From contig JAPDRO010000004.1 in assembly GCA_030247885.1 (NCBI GenBank), forward strand, positions 496,001 through 560,000: a DNA stretch of 64,000 bases. Direction: 5' to 3'. Of the stretch, positions 23,379-35,200 are shown piece by piece. Numbering within the stretch: position 1 is the first letter of the stretch; every line of letters starts with the position of its first letter. The notes under the pieces are model-generated. The model ran no database searches, was not told the origin of the DNA, and saw only the letters and a program-made list of their open reading frames with translations. The stretch comes from Taxawa tesnikishii (nom. ined.) (taxonomy: Eukaryota; Ascomycota; Dothideomycetes; Dothideales). The translations under genes were made by a program, and so were the position numbers.

Positions 23379-26300
23379 GTTGATGATGTGCGCTGTTCCC
23401 GCAGCGGAGGGGCTTTTCTGATACGGTAGGAGAGGATGGTGTAAGAGCAGACGAAGCACAGCGACGTCTGACCTTTTCAATCTGCGATCGGAGCCCCGAA
23501 CTGTACACGGGACTGACTCGGAAGCGGAGAGGATGTGAGAGGGGATACGGAAGAGGCCATGGTGGGGGAGTCGGGGCTCAGTTATATAGATGGATGAAGG
23601 ATGCTCTTCGGCGCACGTTGTGCGTTGAGTTCCACAATTCGGGTGTCATCCAGGGTCCCGGAAGAATGTTCACAGACATTGTCGCGCCGTTGCGTGCCAA
23701 GCGTGGACAAGCCAGCTTAACGAGGCTGCCAACGCGAGTGAGAACGCTTTCCTCGAGACGACGCGACGTCATACGTGGATTGTCGCACCCACAGCGGTGT
23801 GGACCCTTTGCATATGTTGGATTTGGGTCGAAATAAGCTCGACCAACCTTCAAGGCTTCAAGCCTCTGCCGCAATCCCCTTGCAGACGCCGCAGAACCCT
23901 GTAACGGTTCGGATGAGGCTTGAGGCTTGAGGCTTGACCGGTTGTGTTGGCCGAAGATCACGCTTGGCTGCTTCGGGCAAGCCGAGCGCCAACCGCCCAG
24001 AGATTGTGCAGAGATTGTGCAGAGATTGTGCAGAGATTGTTAATGAGATCATCGAGATCATCGCTGTCTGCTCGTGTCAATCGTCTCACCGAGAGTGGGC
24101 CGACCGCCAAGCACTTGACTCGACAAGATTCGACAAACCGTGCCGAAGTGTGAAACACCGCTGCGCGATATTTTCGACTTTGCCGGCATGATGACGATAT
24201 AACACCTCTCCGCCAAGCGCTTCTCAGGGTGAGCCTTATGGCCGCAACTGGGCGCCGCTGACGGCCATCCTGAGCTGTACATTGCGCTGGCGTAACGAGG
24301 TGAAAATGTTTTTCAACTTGCGGAGGCATCGGAAAGCGCACCGAATCTCGCGCGGACTGCACTTGCAGATATATGGCCCAAGAGAACGGCGTATGGCGGG
24401 TGTACACGTCCATCTGAAGCATGACCTGCAGACGACTATCATGGAGGGGTTGCTCGCGGAGTCGGGGTCACATGTTTTTCTCCAGGTCGTGTACCGCTTC
24501 TTCTCTAGACGGATTCCTCTGTTTGGGCCTCGGGGACCACGGCGCCAGCTCACCGATACTCCTTGTTCCGCGTGGCGGGCTTTGCTGTTGCTGTGGGTGC
24601 CTTGTGGAGAGTGGTGATGGAGCGGTGGAGCACACGCACCGCGCATTCTCGGCACATTGGCCCTTAGACACGACTCATGCCCATTTGCACGTGCCGAAAA
24701 GCGTGTCGAGACGGCGTGTCAAGGGCCACACTGGAGTACCAGCCTCCGGCAAAAACAGTGCGAGACTGGTGGAAACATTTTCTGGCTGTTGTGTCTTTAC
24801 AGCGTCGCGTCGGGCGCGTGTCCGAATTGAGTAACAGGGGAGCGGAGCGTTGAGTGATCGACGAGGCGTGCTTCGGCGCGCGTGCAGACGGTGCAGTCCT
24901 TCTCAGCGTGTAACGACGATCAGCGAAACGGTTTCCAGCGCAATGCGGACGTGCGGTAGTTGCGAAGTTGATCCTCATCCTTGTCTCCTCCATCACGGTC
25001 TCCAGCGTCTCCGGCTGCTCCAGTGCACTCCAATGCCATCTCCGCCCCTCCATTAGATTCGGATCCTTCTGTTGTTTGTTTGTGGGACCCGTGTTTTCCG
25101 TGCTTGACATGTTTGCATGAACGGCTGTTATGCTCGTAAACAATCCTTTGCCTATCTCGTTTGTATCGCGTCGATTGACTTAGACGCGTGCAGAGTGCGC
25201 CGGCGGTCGCGGAAGGCGACACTTTGTTTGGCGACAAGCAACAGAGAAGTATGAAGGCGAGCATGTATGTTCTCCCGCCACTCTCCGAATGCGAACCTCT
25301 CGATTACAGTTGGGAGGACAGATAGCAGCAACAGAACTTGGTACAGATGCAGGGTGCGTACAAGCCTCGAAGATTGCAGAAGCAGCAAGACGGGCCAGGT
25401 AATACTGATGGCCGACAATCTTTCCACCTATTCGACTCACCAAAGTCTTCCGGCGCATATTCCAAGCTCACGGATCAGGCGAAACACAAAGTTTGCATCA
25501 GCGCAGTAGGAGATGATACAAACAACGAAGAGATGTCGACCCGATGAACAACGACAACGAAGCAAGTCAGCTCCGTCAAGGAACGAAATGCATGTGCGAG
25601 CGCAGCAGGTGTGAAAGTAGCAAAACACAGAGAAAGTGAATGCTGGTCACCGAATAACACTTGGTCAGGCCTGACTCATCACTCTTTCCAGCGCAACCTC
25701 GAGGATCTCAAGGCTTGAGGTCGTGTTCGCCGTCGACATGGCGCTCGCTCGTGCCATGCTCTGCTTGTCGCCTCCGTCGCGGAGCCATCGCTGGCGTATC
25801 ATCGGAGGCTCGGCAGTGTGCCTGTGGCGAGCCGTTCAAATTTCAAGACCGCAAGACTAAACAAAATGCTCCTCTCGGTTCGAGAAAAGGGGTGATATAG
25901 ACAAACGGGCGTAAGAAAAGAGCTGAGGTTGAGACAAGAGTTCCCTTATGCGGCACAAAGCAGGTGCGATCATGACCAAGCCATGACATTCGAGCAGCCC
26001 AGGGCGTGGCAGACCGGGTACAAAACGTATATATTCTACTGGCGGTTCGTACTGTGGATTTCGCGGCATTGCAGCTTCGCTGAGAAACCGTGGAGCGGCC
26101 ATTTCGTCGGACGCGTCATGGTATCTGAAAATGATAACGTTCAAGACACTTCGTCTCTGGAATCGCACGTTAGGGCCGCATTTGCGAGCTCCCTTGTGCC
26201 CTAACTCGTGGCCCATGGCCTCTCTCGCCGAGCACTTTCTTTCGCAATACCGGGCCTCCAGGCTGGCGCGTCTGGTCGTCATGCTGCTTTTTCCCGTCAG

Positions 26301-26396
26301 CATCATCACCAGACTCCTCGCTTTTTGTTTCCTGACCATCCTCCTGCTTCTTAGACTTGTTGTTCGCGAACGCCTGCACCTGACTCCCAATCGCCC
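23379..26396. other. Gene-poor 3 kb stretch
   Basis: No supported gene over about 3 kb between the transporter start and the GT8 stop. It holds the transporter promoter (TATATAGA at about 23583), short tandem repeats near 23.9-24.04 kb, and a TGACTCA (Gcn4/CPC1-type) motif near 25673 of unknown relevance. Many overlapping ORFs on both strands have no family features and no consistent coding frame. Confidence 0.5.
23999..24040 (+). repeat. 11-bp tandem repeat (AGAGATTGTGC, 3.8 copies)
   Basis: Three perfect units and a partial fourth. A second small array (TTGAGGC-type, three units) lies just upstream at about 23914-23937. Confidence 0.9.
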
Positions 26397-27397
26397 TCAT
26401 CTCTTCGCTTTCCTCCCCTCCTCTCCGATCGGCTTCGCAGCGTGGTTCTTCACAATGTCCAGCACCTCCTTGTTTCCCTCCTTTTCCCTCTGCGTCCTCC
26501 ACTCCCCATAATCCTCCCACCACCAAGTATGCGTGACGCCGTCTCTGCCCAAATATCCCGCAACGCCATCCTCGCCCACGCGCTTCGCCCACGGCTTATC
26601 CACGATGTAGTGCAAGCACACGACCTCGTTGTCGCGCCAGATGTTCTCGTGCCAATACCGCATCGTCTTGAGCGCATTGAACTGCCATCCCACACTCATC
26701 CACCTGTTCTTGAAGAACTCGGCCAGGAAGTCCTGGTCCGGGAACTTGAATTCGCCCAGCAACGGCGTCGTGTTGAAAAACTCAAGCATCTGATCCCAAA
26801 GCTCTTTGCTCGGGTGGAAGAGAAACATACCCGAGTTGAGCAGGTGATATGTAGGTCTGCTCTCCGGCGTCACCGGCGTAGGGTGCTCGAGCGCATCGGG
26901 GTGCGAGACGGCGGTATAAGCGCAGTTCTCCTTGGTCCAGTCCTCAGGCGCCCAAGGGTCCTTGTCGAGGTTACAGACGCAGGCGTGGTTCGCGGCGATC
27001 CAGTCTTTGCCAGGCAGTTGCTTATCGAAGACGTGGTCCATGTTCTTGGTCAGGATCATGTCGGCGTCGAGGTAGCACATCTTAGTGTAGTCGAGCTTGA
27101 AGAGCTCGAAGACGCGCAACTTGGTCCATGTGTCATTGAAGCGTTCGGCGATCAGGTTGACGTGGACGTTCTCGCGAGGTAGGAGGGCGGAGACTTGGTA
27201 TGGGACAATGTTCGTGTGCGGCGCCTCGAGCTCGAGAGCGCGGATCGAGGAGGCCGGAAGCGTGTCGGTGTAGAGGACGACGAGAGGGTATGTGGTATTG
27301 TATTTTTGAGGGTGTATGCAAGGACAACGACGCCTGCTAGGTAGGAGGATCGCGTTATGAGAGTGCAGTATGCGTACTTTTCTTGTGAAGGAGCCAT
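26397..27397 (-). CDS. GT8-family glycosyltransferase (glycogenin/galactinol-synthase-like), one frameshift
   Basis: A single exon of about 333 residues once one base is restored. The start MAPSQEKYAYCTLITRSSYL is the family's first strand; LRVFELFKLDYTKMCYLDAD brings the metal-binding DxD (DAD), LLNSGMFLFHPS and FPDQDFLAEFF are the acceptor-side motifs, and VCLHYIVDKPW closes the fold. GT8 enzymes of this type use UDP- or GDP-sugars; members include glycogenin and galactinol synthase. No autoglucosylation tyrosine can be assigned, and the protein is short like the fungal galactinol-synthase-like group, so the product is unknown. The break is at T5 on the plus strand (27303-27307, A5 in the gene): a sixth A joins LAYTLK to KYNTTYPLVVLYTD. 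Confidence 0.88.
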
Positions 27398-27979
27398 GGC
27401 GCAGGAGGGCTACCTCCAGGTTGCAAGCGAGAAATGGAACAGGAGGGTAGCGAAACTTAATAGGCTGGACTATCCTGCCAATGCATGCAACAGAGCTGAA
27501 CTGTCGAGATTCGAGATGCGGAAAGTGGGATTCTGGCCTCCCACTACCACGTATTCTTTGGATGGATCATGTCGTCATCGTTGATTGAGCGGCTCCGTCT
27601 TCGGGGAAAGCGTCGGGCAGAAGATGGAGACAGGACATCTTCTGGAGGACAACAGGGGCCACTGCGAACAGGACTAAGACGGTGCACGATCGAAATTGCA
27701 AACCTGATGTTGTGAGGAGGAGGAAGAGAGTGGTTAGTATGAGATGGTACATCAAGGTAACCGTGTGACCTCCACATCCGATTGGCTCTGCCAATGAATC
27801 GTGTGATCCGAGGACTGTACTACCGTTGAAGACGACAGACAAGTCAAAGTGTCGTTAAGGTGTATGAATTATGGAAGTTGCTATGTACAGTTGTGCATTC
27901 TTTTCGTTCATGGCATCGTCAAGGGGCCTGAAACAAAACTGACCATCACCTTCACACTGAGCTGCCAGCTGACGCATCT
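27398..27979. other. Intergenic between GT8 and flavoprotein genes
   Basis: Promoter of the GT8 gene and 3' region of the flavoprotein gene. No supported ORF. Confidence 0.45.
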
Positions 27980-29587
27980 TTACGGCTCAGGCGGTGGGCG
28001 TGGTGCTTGCGGATCTGACGCCGGGACACCAGCACTGTCGAGCTGCGAGTCATCCAGCTTGGTCGGCAGGTCATCGCCCTCATCGTGGCCCGCCAACCTT
28101 GCGGCTTCGCGACCTGCTATGCGACCGAAAACGATCGTCTCGGAAAAGTTCGTGCTGCTTTGGTACGCATGCCCCCAAATGCTACCGCATTCACCGGCAC
28201 CGTACAGGCCCTTGATGATGTCTCCGTCCGGATCGAGGATTTCCGCCTTCTCGTTACGCCGCGGTCCACCTTGCGTATTGTACAGCATAGGTGTGAGCTG
28301 CATCGCGTAGTAAGGCTTGTGGATTGCCCGCAACGATTCGGAGTCTCTGCCAAGTGCATCCGGATTGCTCTTGTCGACTGCGTTCCATTTTTCTAGTGTC
28401 TTCTTGAGATTGTCGACGGGAAGTTTGGTAGCCTTTGCAAGCTCCTCGATGGATTCGGCCATCTTGACCCAGCCCTTCTTGATCTCCTCTTCGCTGTGCT
28501 CGCTCCACTTGTAACCATAAATGACAACTTGTTGTGAGAAGATTTCGAGGACGAGCTTTTGCTTGTCTTTGATGTTTTCGTCGTCCATAATCAGCCAGAT
28601 GGGATCGTTTGCGTACTTGCCACTTTCCGGGTCCAGTGCTGCCGTGTCCGAATGACCCCGGTGAGATTCGAGTGTGGTCTCGTTGATGAAACGCCGGCCT
28701 TCCTTGTTGACAAAGATGAAGCCGGGGTGCCGAAGGGCCAGTGCAAAGCCGTCCTTTGCTTCTGGAGGAAGGAATCCCAGGACAGATGCCTCGGCGGAGT
28801 GGTGCCAAATCTCAGCACCGAGCTTACGCGCCAGCCGTATGCCGTCGCCAGTGTTGTTGGGTGATCCAAGTAAACCAATACTGCGTGGACCGAGAAGGTC
28901 TCGCTTAAGGTCAACGTTGTTCTCAAAGCCACCGCAAGACATTATCAGGGCAACACACGTGATGGTGGTACCGTCGTCCAGGGTGATGCCGCTGATCGCT
29001 CCTTCGCCGTTCCGGTTAATGGACTTGGTATTCGTCTTGGTCCGTATGGTGACGTTGTCATGCTTCTTGAGGTGGGAATCCAGCAGTTCCCAGACTCGTC
29101 TGCCAGCTGTTGGCGCAGGGCAGCGTTCCGTCTGTTTGATGTGGTAGATGGCCAGATCCAGGTTCTCGGCTGTTTTGAGCTTGGGGAAGGTAAGTGCCGG
29201 AATGTAGTAAGTCCACATCCGCTCAAACTTGTTCTCCTCAAATTCACCACCAAGTTGCTTCAGCCAGTCCGGCATCTCGTACAGTCCCTCAACAAAGGCG
29301 TCGATAACCTTGGGCGGAGTAGTACCTTGGCTGATTTCTTCCAGATACCGGGCAAATCTCGCACCATCCGACTTGTTCTTCTTCTGCAAATCGGTAGGTA
29401 CTGTCATGTTGGCTGATGAAACGAATGAATTGCCACCGCCGTGCTCCGCCTTCTCGACGATCAAGACATTTGCGCCCATGTTAGCTGCCTGCAATGCAGC
29501 GTTCGCTCCGGCGCTGCCGTATCCCAGCACGATAACATCGTAGTCTGGCTTCGCCCCTTTCTGGGGGACACTGTCTGCGCCTTGCAT
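27980..29587 (-). CDS. FAD-dependent fumarate-reductase/ketosteroid-dehydrogenase-like flavoprotein
   Basis: One uninterrupted exon of 535 residues. YDVIVLGYGSAGANAALQAA is the FAD dinucleotide-binding motif, IVEKAEHGGGNSF the following adenine-ribose region, and GLYGAGECGSIWGHAYQSST the C-terminal FAD-binding block of FAD_binding_2 proteins. HPGFIFVNKEGRRFINET is the substrate-domain motif shared with fumarate reductases, tricarballylate dehydrogenase and 3-ketosteroid dehydrogenases. The substrate is not deducible. No signal peptide or membrane segment is visible. The lack of introns in a genome where most genes have them is compatible with a horizontally acquired or simply intron-poor gene, but that is weak evidence. 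The C-tail is Pro-rich (APRPPPEP). Confidence 0.9.
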   Translation of the reverse strand: MQGADSVPQKGAKPDYDVIVLGYGSAGANAALQAANMGANVLIVEKAEHGGGNSFVSSANMTVPTDLQKKNKSDGARFARYLEEISQGTTPPKVIDAFVEGLYEMPDWLKQLGGEFEENKFERMWTYYIPALTFPKLKTAENLDLAIYHIKQTERCPAPTAGRRVWELLDSHLKKHDNVTIRTKTNTKSINRNGEGAISGITLDDGTTITCVALIMSCGGFENNVDLKRDLLGPRSIGLLGSPNNTGDGIRLARKLGAEIWHHSAEASVLGFLPPEAKDGFALALRHPGFIFVNKEGRRFINETTLESHRGHSDTAALDPESGKYANDPIWLIMDDENIKDKQKLVLEIFSQQVVIYGYKWSEHSEEEIKKGWVKMAESIEELAKATKLPVDNLKKTLEKWNAVDKSNPDALGRDSESLRAIHKPYYAMQLTPMLYNTQGGPRRNEKAEILDPDGDIIKGLYGAGECGSIWGHAYQSSTNFSETIVFGRIAGREAARLAGHDEGDDLPTKLDDSQLDSAGVPASDPQAPRPPPEP

Positions 29588-29797
29588 GGCTGGAAGATAT
29601 GAGATGTGTGGTGTGATGATGTTCTGGTAGTGGTATTACAAGAAGTCTTGTCATGTTCTTTCGGAAACCTTATCTACTTATACCTTTCGAAGGAGCAGAT
29701 TCACGACCTTGCGTGTGGGCGGTTTCTGAACCAGCAGCCTTACGTCGTTATGAGCCGTAACCCGGAGCAAGAACTGGGCGCGGCCGATGTTCGCAGA

Positions 29798-29826
29798 GTG
29801 ACGGTGACGGTGACGGTGACGGTGAC
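29798..29826 (+). repeat. (GTGACG)n hexanucleotide repeat, about 4.8 copies
   Basis: Perfect GTGACG units upstream of the flavoprotein gene and 92 bp before the retrotransposon. Confidence 0.92.
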
Positions 29827-29913
29827 TCTCAATCTCTAAGCGCAAGCCCGACGTCGTCCTGCTGACAGAGGAAGACGATCGAGTCTTGTCACTGGATTGA
29901 ACGCGAAACAGAC

Positions 29914-29918
29914 ACGAG
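29914..29918. repeat. Target site duplication (ACGAG), left copy
   Basis: ACGAG directly precedes the 5' LTR and is repeated directly after the 3' LTR at 36698-36702. Five bases is the usual Ty3/gypsy duplication. Confidence 0.9.
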
Positions 29919-30249
29919 TGTTACGGGCTGTGCAGGCAACAACCCCACAGCTGCAGTCTGCTCAGTAGCCAAGAGTTCTTGGCTGGACTGAGCAGCAGGA
30001 TTCATGCACGTTGCTCAGTTGCTCAGTACTGCTCAGTACTACTAATCAACTGAGCACAACTGATCAAGCTTTTGAGGCACGAGTCTCCTTGAGTATATAG
30101 TTACCTTTCCCTACCTTAGATAGGAGCTTCGTGCTCAACTCATGTAGCAAGTTCAATCACTGCCTTTTGCTATACAGTTCCAATACCTGCCTACCTACAA
30201 TACTACTGCTCCCTACCTTACCTGTCTAGCCTAAGGTCAACCTGTTACA
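29919..30249 (+). repeat. 5' LTR (331 bp)
   Basis: TGTTACGGG to CCTGTTACA, same length and, by reading, same sequence as the 3' copy. The U3 part has six copies of GCTCAGT or its complement ACTGAGC between 29960 and 30055. A TATATA box lies at 30094-30099. The likely transcription start is about 30131, where GTGCTCAA begins, 37 bases downstream. Confidence 0.95.
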
Positions 30250-30251
30250 CT

Positions 30252-30259
30252 TTGAGCAC
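30252..30259 (+). promoter_or_regulatory. Putative self-priming primer-binding site
   Basis: TTGAGCAC, two bases after the 5' LTR, is the exact reverse complement of GTGCTCAA at 30131-30138, the predicted 5' end of the element's own RNA. No TGG start expected of a tRNA primer site is found next to the LTR. This matches the Tf1-type self-priming design; the match is only 8 nt. Confidence 0.55.
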
Positions 30260-30312
30260 CACGCTTAGGGTACCGAGCTTTGAGTATTGTACGACGATAC
30301 ACCGACTAGTGT

Positions 30313-32269
30313 ATGTCATCCGACGAATCCTCTTCTGGTTCCAACAACAGTTCCGACTACGAGTCCGAAGATAGTCAACCAATTAGACCAACACTCCATA
30401 CCGGACTCACCTATCAACTTGGCAATATGACGGACCGTGTCACAAGCCCAACGCCATCCATCTCAGGCCGCCAGCCTAGAGCCGTTCCGGCTCCTGCCCA
30501 GGTTAGCGAAGTTACTACTATCCGGACTCTCAAGATCCCTATGCCGGATACCTTCGATGGAACTCGTGCCAAGCTGAAGGCATTCAAGACCCAAGTTGGA
30601 CTGTACATTCAGTTCAACAGTGCCTATTTTCAGAATGATATGGACAAGATCATGTTCATGATCACGTTCTTCCGAGGACCAGCTTTCGACTGGGTTGACC
30701 CTCACTACACCGAGTATCGTGAGCGTCCCCCAACTAGTCGAAATGTGGCAACCCGAGCTCTTTTCGAAAGTTTCGCTACTTTCCAGGAAAAGCTCACCAT
30801 GGTCTTCGGGAACATCGATGAAAAACGGAACGCAGAGAGAGATTCAGAACCTACGCCAACGAGCTTCGGCTACCGAGTACTTAGCCAAGTTCCAGCGTTT
30901 GGCCACTAGGACCGAATGGGATACCGATGCCCTCCTGGCTCAGTTCTATCGAGGACTGAAGGACTCCGTTAAGGATGAAATCGCCAAGATCGACCGCCCT
31001 ACCGATCTTGAAGCCATGTACACACTCGCAGTTCGTATTGACACCCGTCAGTACGAAAGACAGTTAGAGAAGAAAGGAAGTTACGTACCCTTCCACTCTA
31101 AGAAGTCTCAGAAGACTCGCGAGCACTATGGACCACAGCCAATGGAGATCGACGCCACTAGAGGAAGACCCCTGTTCAACAAGCCCCAGAAAGGTTTCGT
31201 CAAGAACAAAGGAAACAAGGGAGATAAAACCTGTTATGGATGCGGGAGGAAGGGACATTTCCTGCGAGACTGTCGCAGTCGCAAACAGAACCTCCCTAGA
31301 ACCGGACCCCACGACAGATAGCCGCTACTGAGGCCCGGGACCATCATAACAGCCTCACTTGGACAGCCTGCTATGATGACTCGTGCCGCACCCATCTGAG
31401 TGATAAGCAAGGGTCAGGATGGTTCCCTAGCAAACCACGCAACTCCCAGACGTTCGCAGCAACCAGGATCAACGCGGGACAACAACAAGGGGCGTCTTGG
31501 GAAAGAACTTTACAGTACCTGGATGACTCCGATGGATCCGACGGAGTAAGCGTCGGAGAAAATCCCGACGGCCCGATCCCTGCAGAAAGCCCCCAACGGG
31601 CCGAAGTGAGAGGAATCGCATTCTCAATGGAAACCATCTCACCGGACTGAAGTCCACCGGACTAGAGTCCGCAGGAGAAGAGTCCGCAGGAGAAGAGTCC
31701 GCGGAGGACAGCTCCGAAAATGAATCGACCGATCCAAACAATTCATCGGACGATTCGGAGCCGGGAATCCATGACCGATACGCTCAGCTTATTATTCGGC
31801 ACCCGACACCGAGCCTAAGGGAACAAAGTCAGCAGGAACGTCTAAGAGAAGCGTACGATACCGCGTTCTGTATCTTACACGCACGCCAAGACGTAGCCCG
31901 ATATTGGCTACAAGAAGTGGAAAGAAGCATTCGAAATGCTATTGAAGGAGGACCCCTTACCGAAACTGTTTCGCTTAGCTACCGAGACATTATTCAAGAG
32001 AAGGTCCCCCAGGCAGCTTGTTTACTAAACAAGGAGGATACATAACCCCGGACAATGGTTACATCCCTAGAGAACTCCGCCTCAGAGTTAAGACTATTCA
32101 AGAAGAATACAAGAAGCGAGACCCTAAGGTCAACCCTCATGCTCGGGTTGACCCACAAGACTTTCAGTACTATCAGGCCCCAGCGATCTTACGAAGAATT
32201 GCGCAGGAACCAAAAACTGATAGGCTCTTCGGGCACCAGGTCGCCGAAGAAGCCCGAACAATGGCCTGA
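30313..32269 (+). CDS. gag: Gag of the chromovirus, with small frame breaks
   Basis: From ATG at 30313. The capsid part runs PMPDTFDGTRAKLKAFKTQV through the FGNIDEKRNAER region and LAKFQRLATRTEWDTDALLAQ; the zinc knuckle CYGCGRKGHFLRDC (CX2CX4HX4C) is at about 31232-31273. Beyond it a conserved-looking block with TWTACYDDSC and HLSDKQGSGWFP follows, then an acidic segment with a 15-bp tandem repeat (EESAG units, about 31661-31705), and a C-terminal part ending EEARTMA at 32269. Frames: the first to about 30838, then shifted by a lost GA, then by single missing C bases near 31308, 31585 and 32013. After those corrections one frame of roughly 650 residues results. The protein packages RNA in the virus-like particle. 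Confidence 0.8.
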
Positions 32270-35200
32270 CACGAGATACGGACCAGTATCAGTACTTGGA
32301 AAGCAACAGACAATCGCTTCGACTAGATACTCGAACAACTTTCGAGTATGGATCAAGGTATGCGGTCAATCCGCGAGAGCCTTGATAGACTCCGGATGCA
32401 CAGGGATCTTCATGACCCCTACGTTTGCCGCAAAGACAGGAACGACCCTGTATGCGAAGAAAGAACCGTTTCCGCTATGTGCGATCGACGGGAAGCCCGT
32501 GGAATATAACTCCGGAGTAGTGGATCAAGAAACGGGAAGGATACCTCTTGCGATGGGACGCCACCGAGAGAAGCTTCGATTCGACATCACGGACACACCG
32601 GGATCGGATGTGGTCCTAGGATTGCCATGGCTAAAGAACGCCAACCCAGTGATAGACTGGAGGAACGAGAAAATCTCGTTTAGCGAATCGATGAAGTCAA
32701 TGCCTCTGTCTGCAGTGCACGACGCGCTGGACATGATTGACATCTGTGCTATGACAGCAGCAGAAACCAGACAGCGGATTCAAGAAGAACCCGAGAACGT
32801 ACAGATCCTATGGAGCAGGCAAGAGATTTGCGCCGCCGAACCGACTCCAATTCCTGCAGAATACAAGGAGTTCGAAGAACTATTCAGGGAAGAAAGTGAC
32901 CAGGAGGCACTACCTGAACACCAGTCATGGGATCATGAAATCAAGCTTATGGAGGGAAAGAACCCACCAAACAGGCGATCTATCCACTATCGGCCGAGAA
33001 GCTTGAAGCGCTTCGTACATACCTCGAAGAGAACTTACGGAAGGGATTTATCCGAGAATCACAGTCACCCGCCGGATATCCTATTCTCTTCGTACCGAAG
33101 CCAGACGGTAGTTTACGACTCTGTGTCGACTACCGAGGACTGAACAACATCACAATCAAGAACAGTTATCCGCTACCACTTATTTCGGAACTCCAGGATC
33201 GACTCCAAGGAGCCCAATGGTTCACGAAATTCGACATACCCGCAGCCTATAACCGGATACGTATGAAACACGGAGAAGAGTGGAAGACCGCGTTTCGAAC
33301 CCGATTTGGACATTACGAGTATTTGGTCATGCCTTTCGGATTGACTAATGCTCCGGCTACGTTCCAAGCTTTCATCAACAACGTACTACGACAGCATCTC
33401 GATGTGTTTGTTACAGTGTACCTAGACGACATTTTGGTCTATTCGAAGACCAAAGAGGAACACGTAAAACACGTTCGGCTAGTGCTGAAAGCATTGCAAC
33501 AGGCTCGGCTACGATTGAAACCGAAGAAGTGCGAATTTCATGTACAGGAAGTACAGTTTCTGGGATACATCATCACTAGAAATGGACTCAAGATGGACCA
33601 ATCTAAGGTTACCGCAGTAACAAGTTGGCCCACACCAACTTCAGTCAAGGAAGTCCAGTCATTCCTAGGATTCGCCAACTTCTATCGACGGTTTATCAAC
33701 GGATATTCCCGGATAACGACACCCCTCACATCCATGACCAAGAAGGATCAAGGATTTGAATGGACCAAGGAAGCGAACGACGCTTTTGAAGAACTCAAGC
33801 AACGCTTCACGACACAACCCGTATTGGCCATGTTCGATCCGGAAAAGCCAATCACGGTAGAAACGGATGCATCCGATGCAGCTATCGGAGCATGCCTAAG
33901 TCAACCAGACGAGCAAGGACGCCTGCACCCTATTGCGTTTCACTCCAGAAAGTTCAGCCCCGCAGAACTGAACTACGAGATACACGACAAGGAGCTACTC
34001 GCTATTGTCGATGCTTTCAAACAATGGAAGGTATACCTTGAAGGACCGAAACACCAGGTCAAGGTATACACGGATCACAAGAATCTTCTGTACTTCACGA
34101 CTACGAAGAGCCTGAACAGAAGACAAGTTCGATGGTCAGAGGAGTTGTCTTCATACAACTTTCAGATCATTTACAGGAAAGGATCAGAAAACGCTAAAGC
34201 CGATGCTTTGAGCCGAAGAACTGATTACCTCAAGGATAAGCCCAAGACGATTCAGGCTATCCTACGAACAGACACCGAAGGAAATCTCGAATACAATCGA
34301 CACGTCATTGCGGCCACACTGACTATCGAGAATCGAGACTTCGAAAACAAAGTGCGTCAAGCACTAGAACAGGACACAATCGCGGCTGAAATCATGAGTG
34401 ATCCCGAGAATCACCAGGGATTTCAGGTATATAACAGACTTCTACTGTTTGAAGGTCTTATATACGTACCTACCAAGTGTCGACAAGAACTCGTGGACAA
34501 CTTTCACAGTTCGCAAATCCATGGACATCAAGGAATCGATAAAACTCTTGAACGGATCACCCGAACCTACTACTTCCCCGGAATACGGAAGTACGTAGAG
34601 GAGTTCATTCGAAAGTGCGACATCTGTCGACGAACGAAGCATGACAGACACAGACCCTATGGACTCATGAAGTCTCCGACTACGCCACCTGGCGCATGGA
34701 CTTCAATCGCATTAGACTGGATAGTGAAGTTACCACTATCCGAGGAACCCGTCACTAAGGTGAAATACGACTCCATACTGGTAATAACCGACCGATTGAC
34801 CAAGTATGCGTATTTCCTGCCATACAAGGAAACAGCCAGTACCGAAGACCTAGCTTACACATTCCTCCGAAACATTGTAGCAAATCATGCTATGCCCAAG
34901 GAAATCATTTCGGACAGAGACAAACTCCTTAAGTCGAACTTCTGAAATCACTCACAACACAACTTGGAATCAATCACAAGTTGTCAACATCGTATCATCC
35001 ACAGACGGATGGACAGACGGAACGACTCAACCAGACCCTAGAACAGTATCTTCGCTGCTACATCAATTATCAGCAAGATAACTGGGTACGACTATTACCC
35101 GTCGCACAGTTGGCATATAACAGTGCGAAAACAGAGACAACTTCAGTCTCACCTTTCTTTGCGAATTATGGTTTCGAACCGACAGTCAGACATGAACCGC

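Noticed and set aside
23999-24040. Short tandem array considered as a CRISPR-like repeat
   Set aside because: Units abut directly without spacers; it is a simple tandem repeat in a eukaryotic genome.
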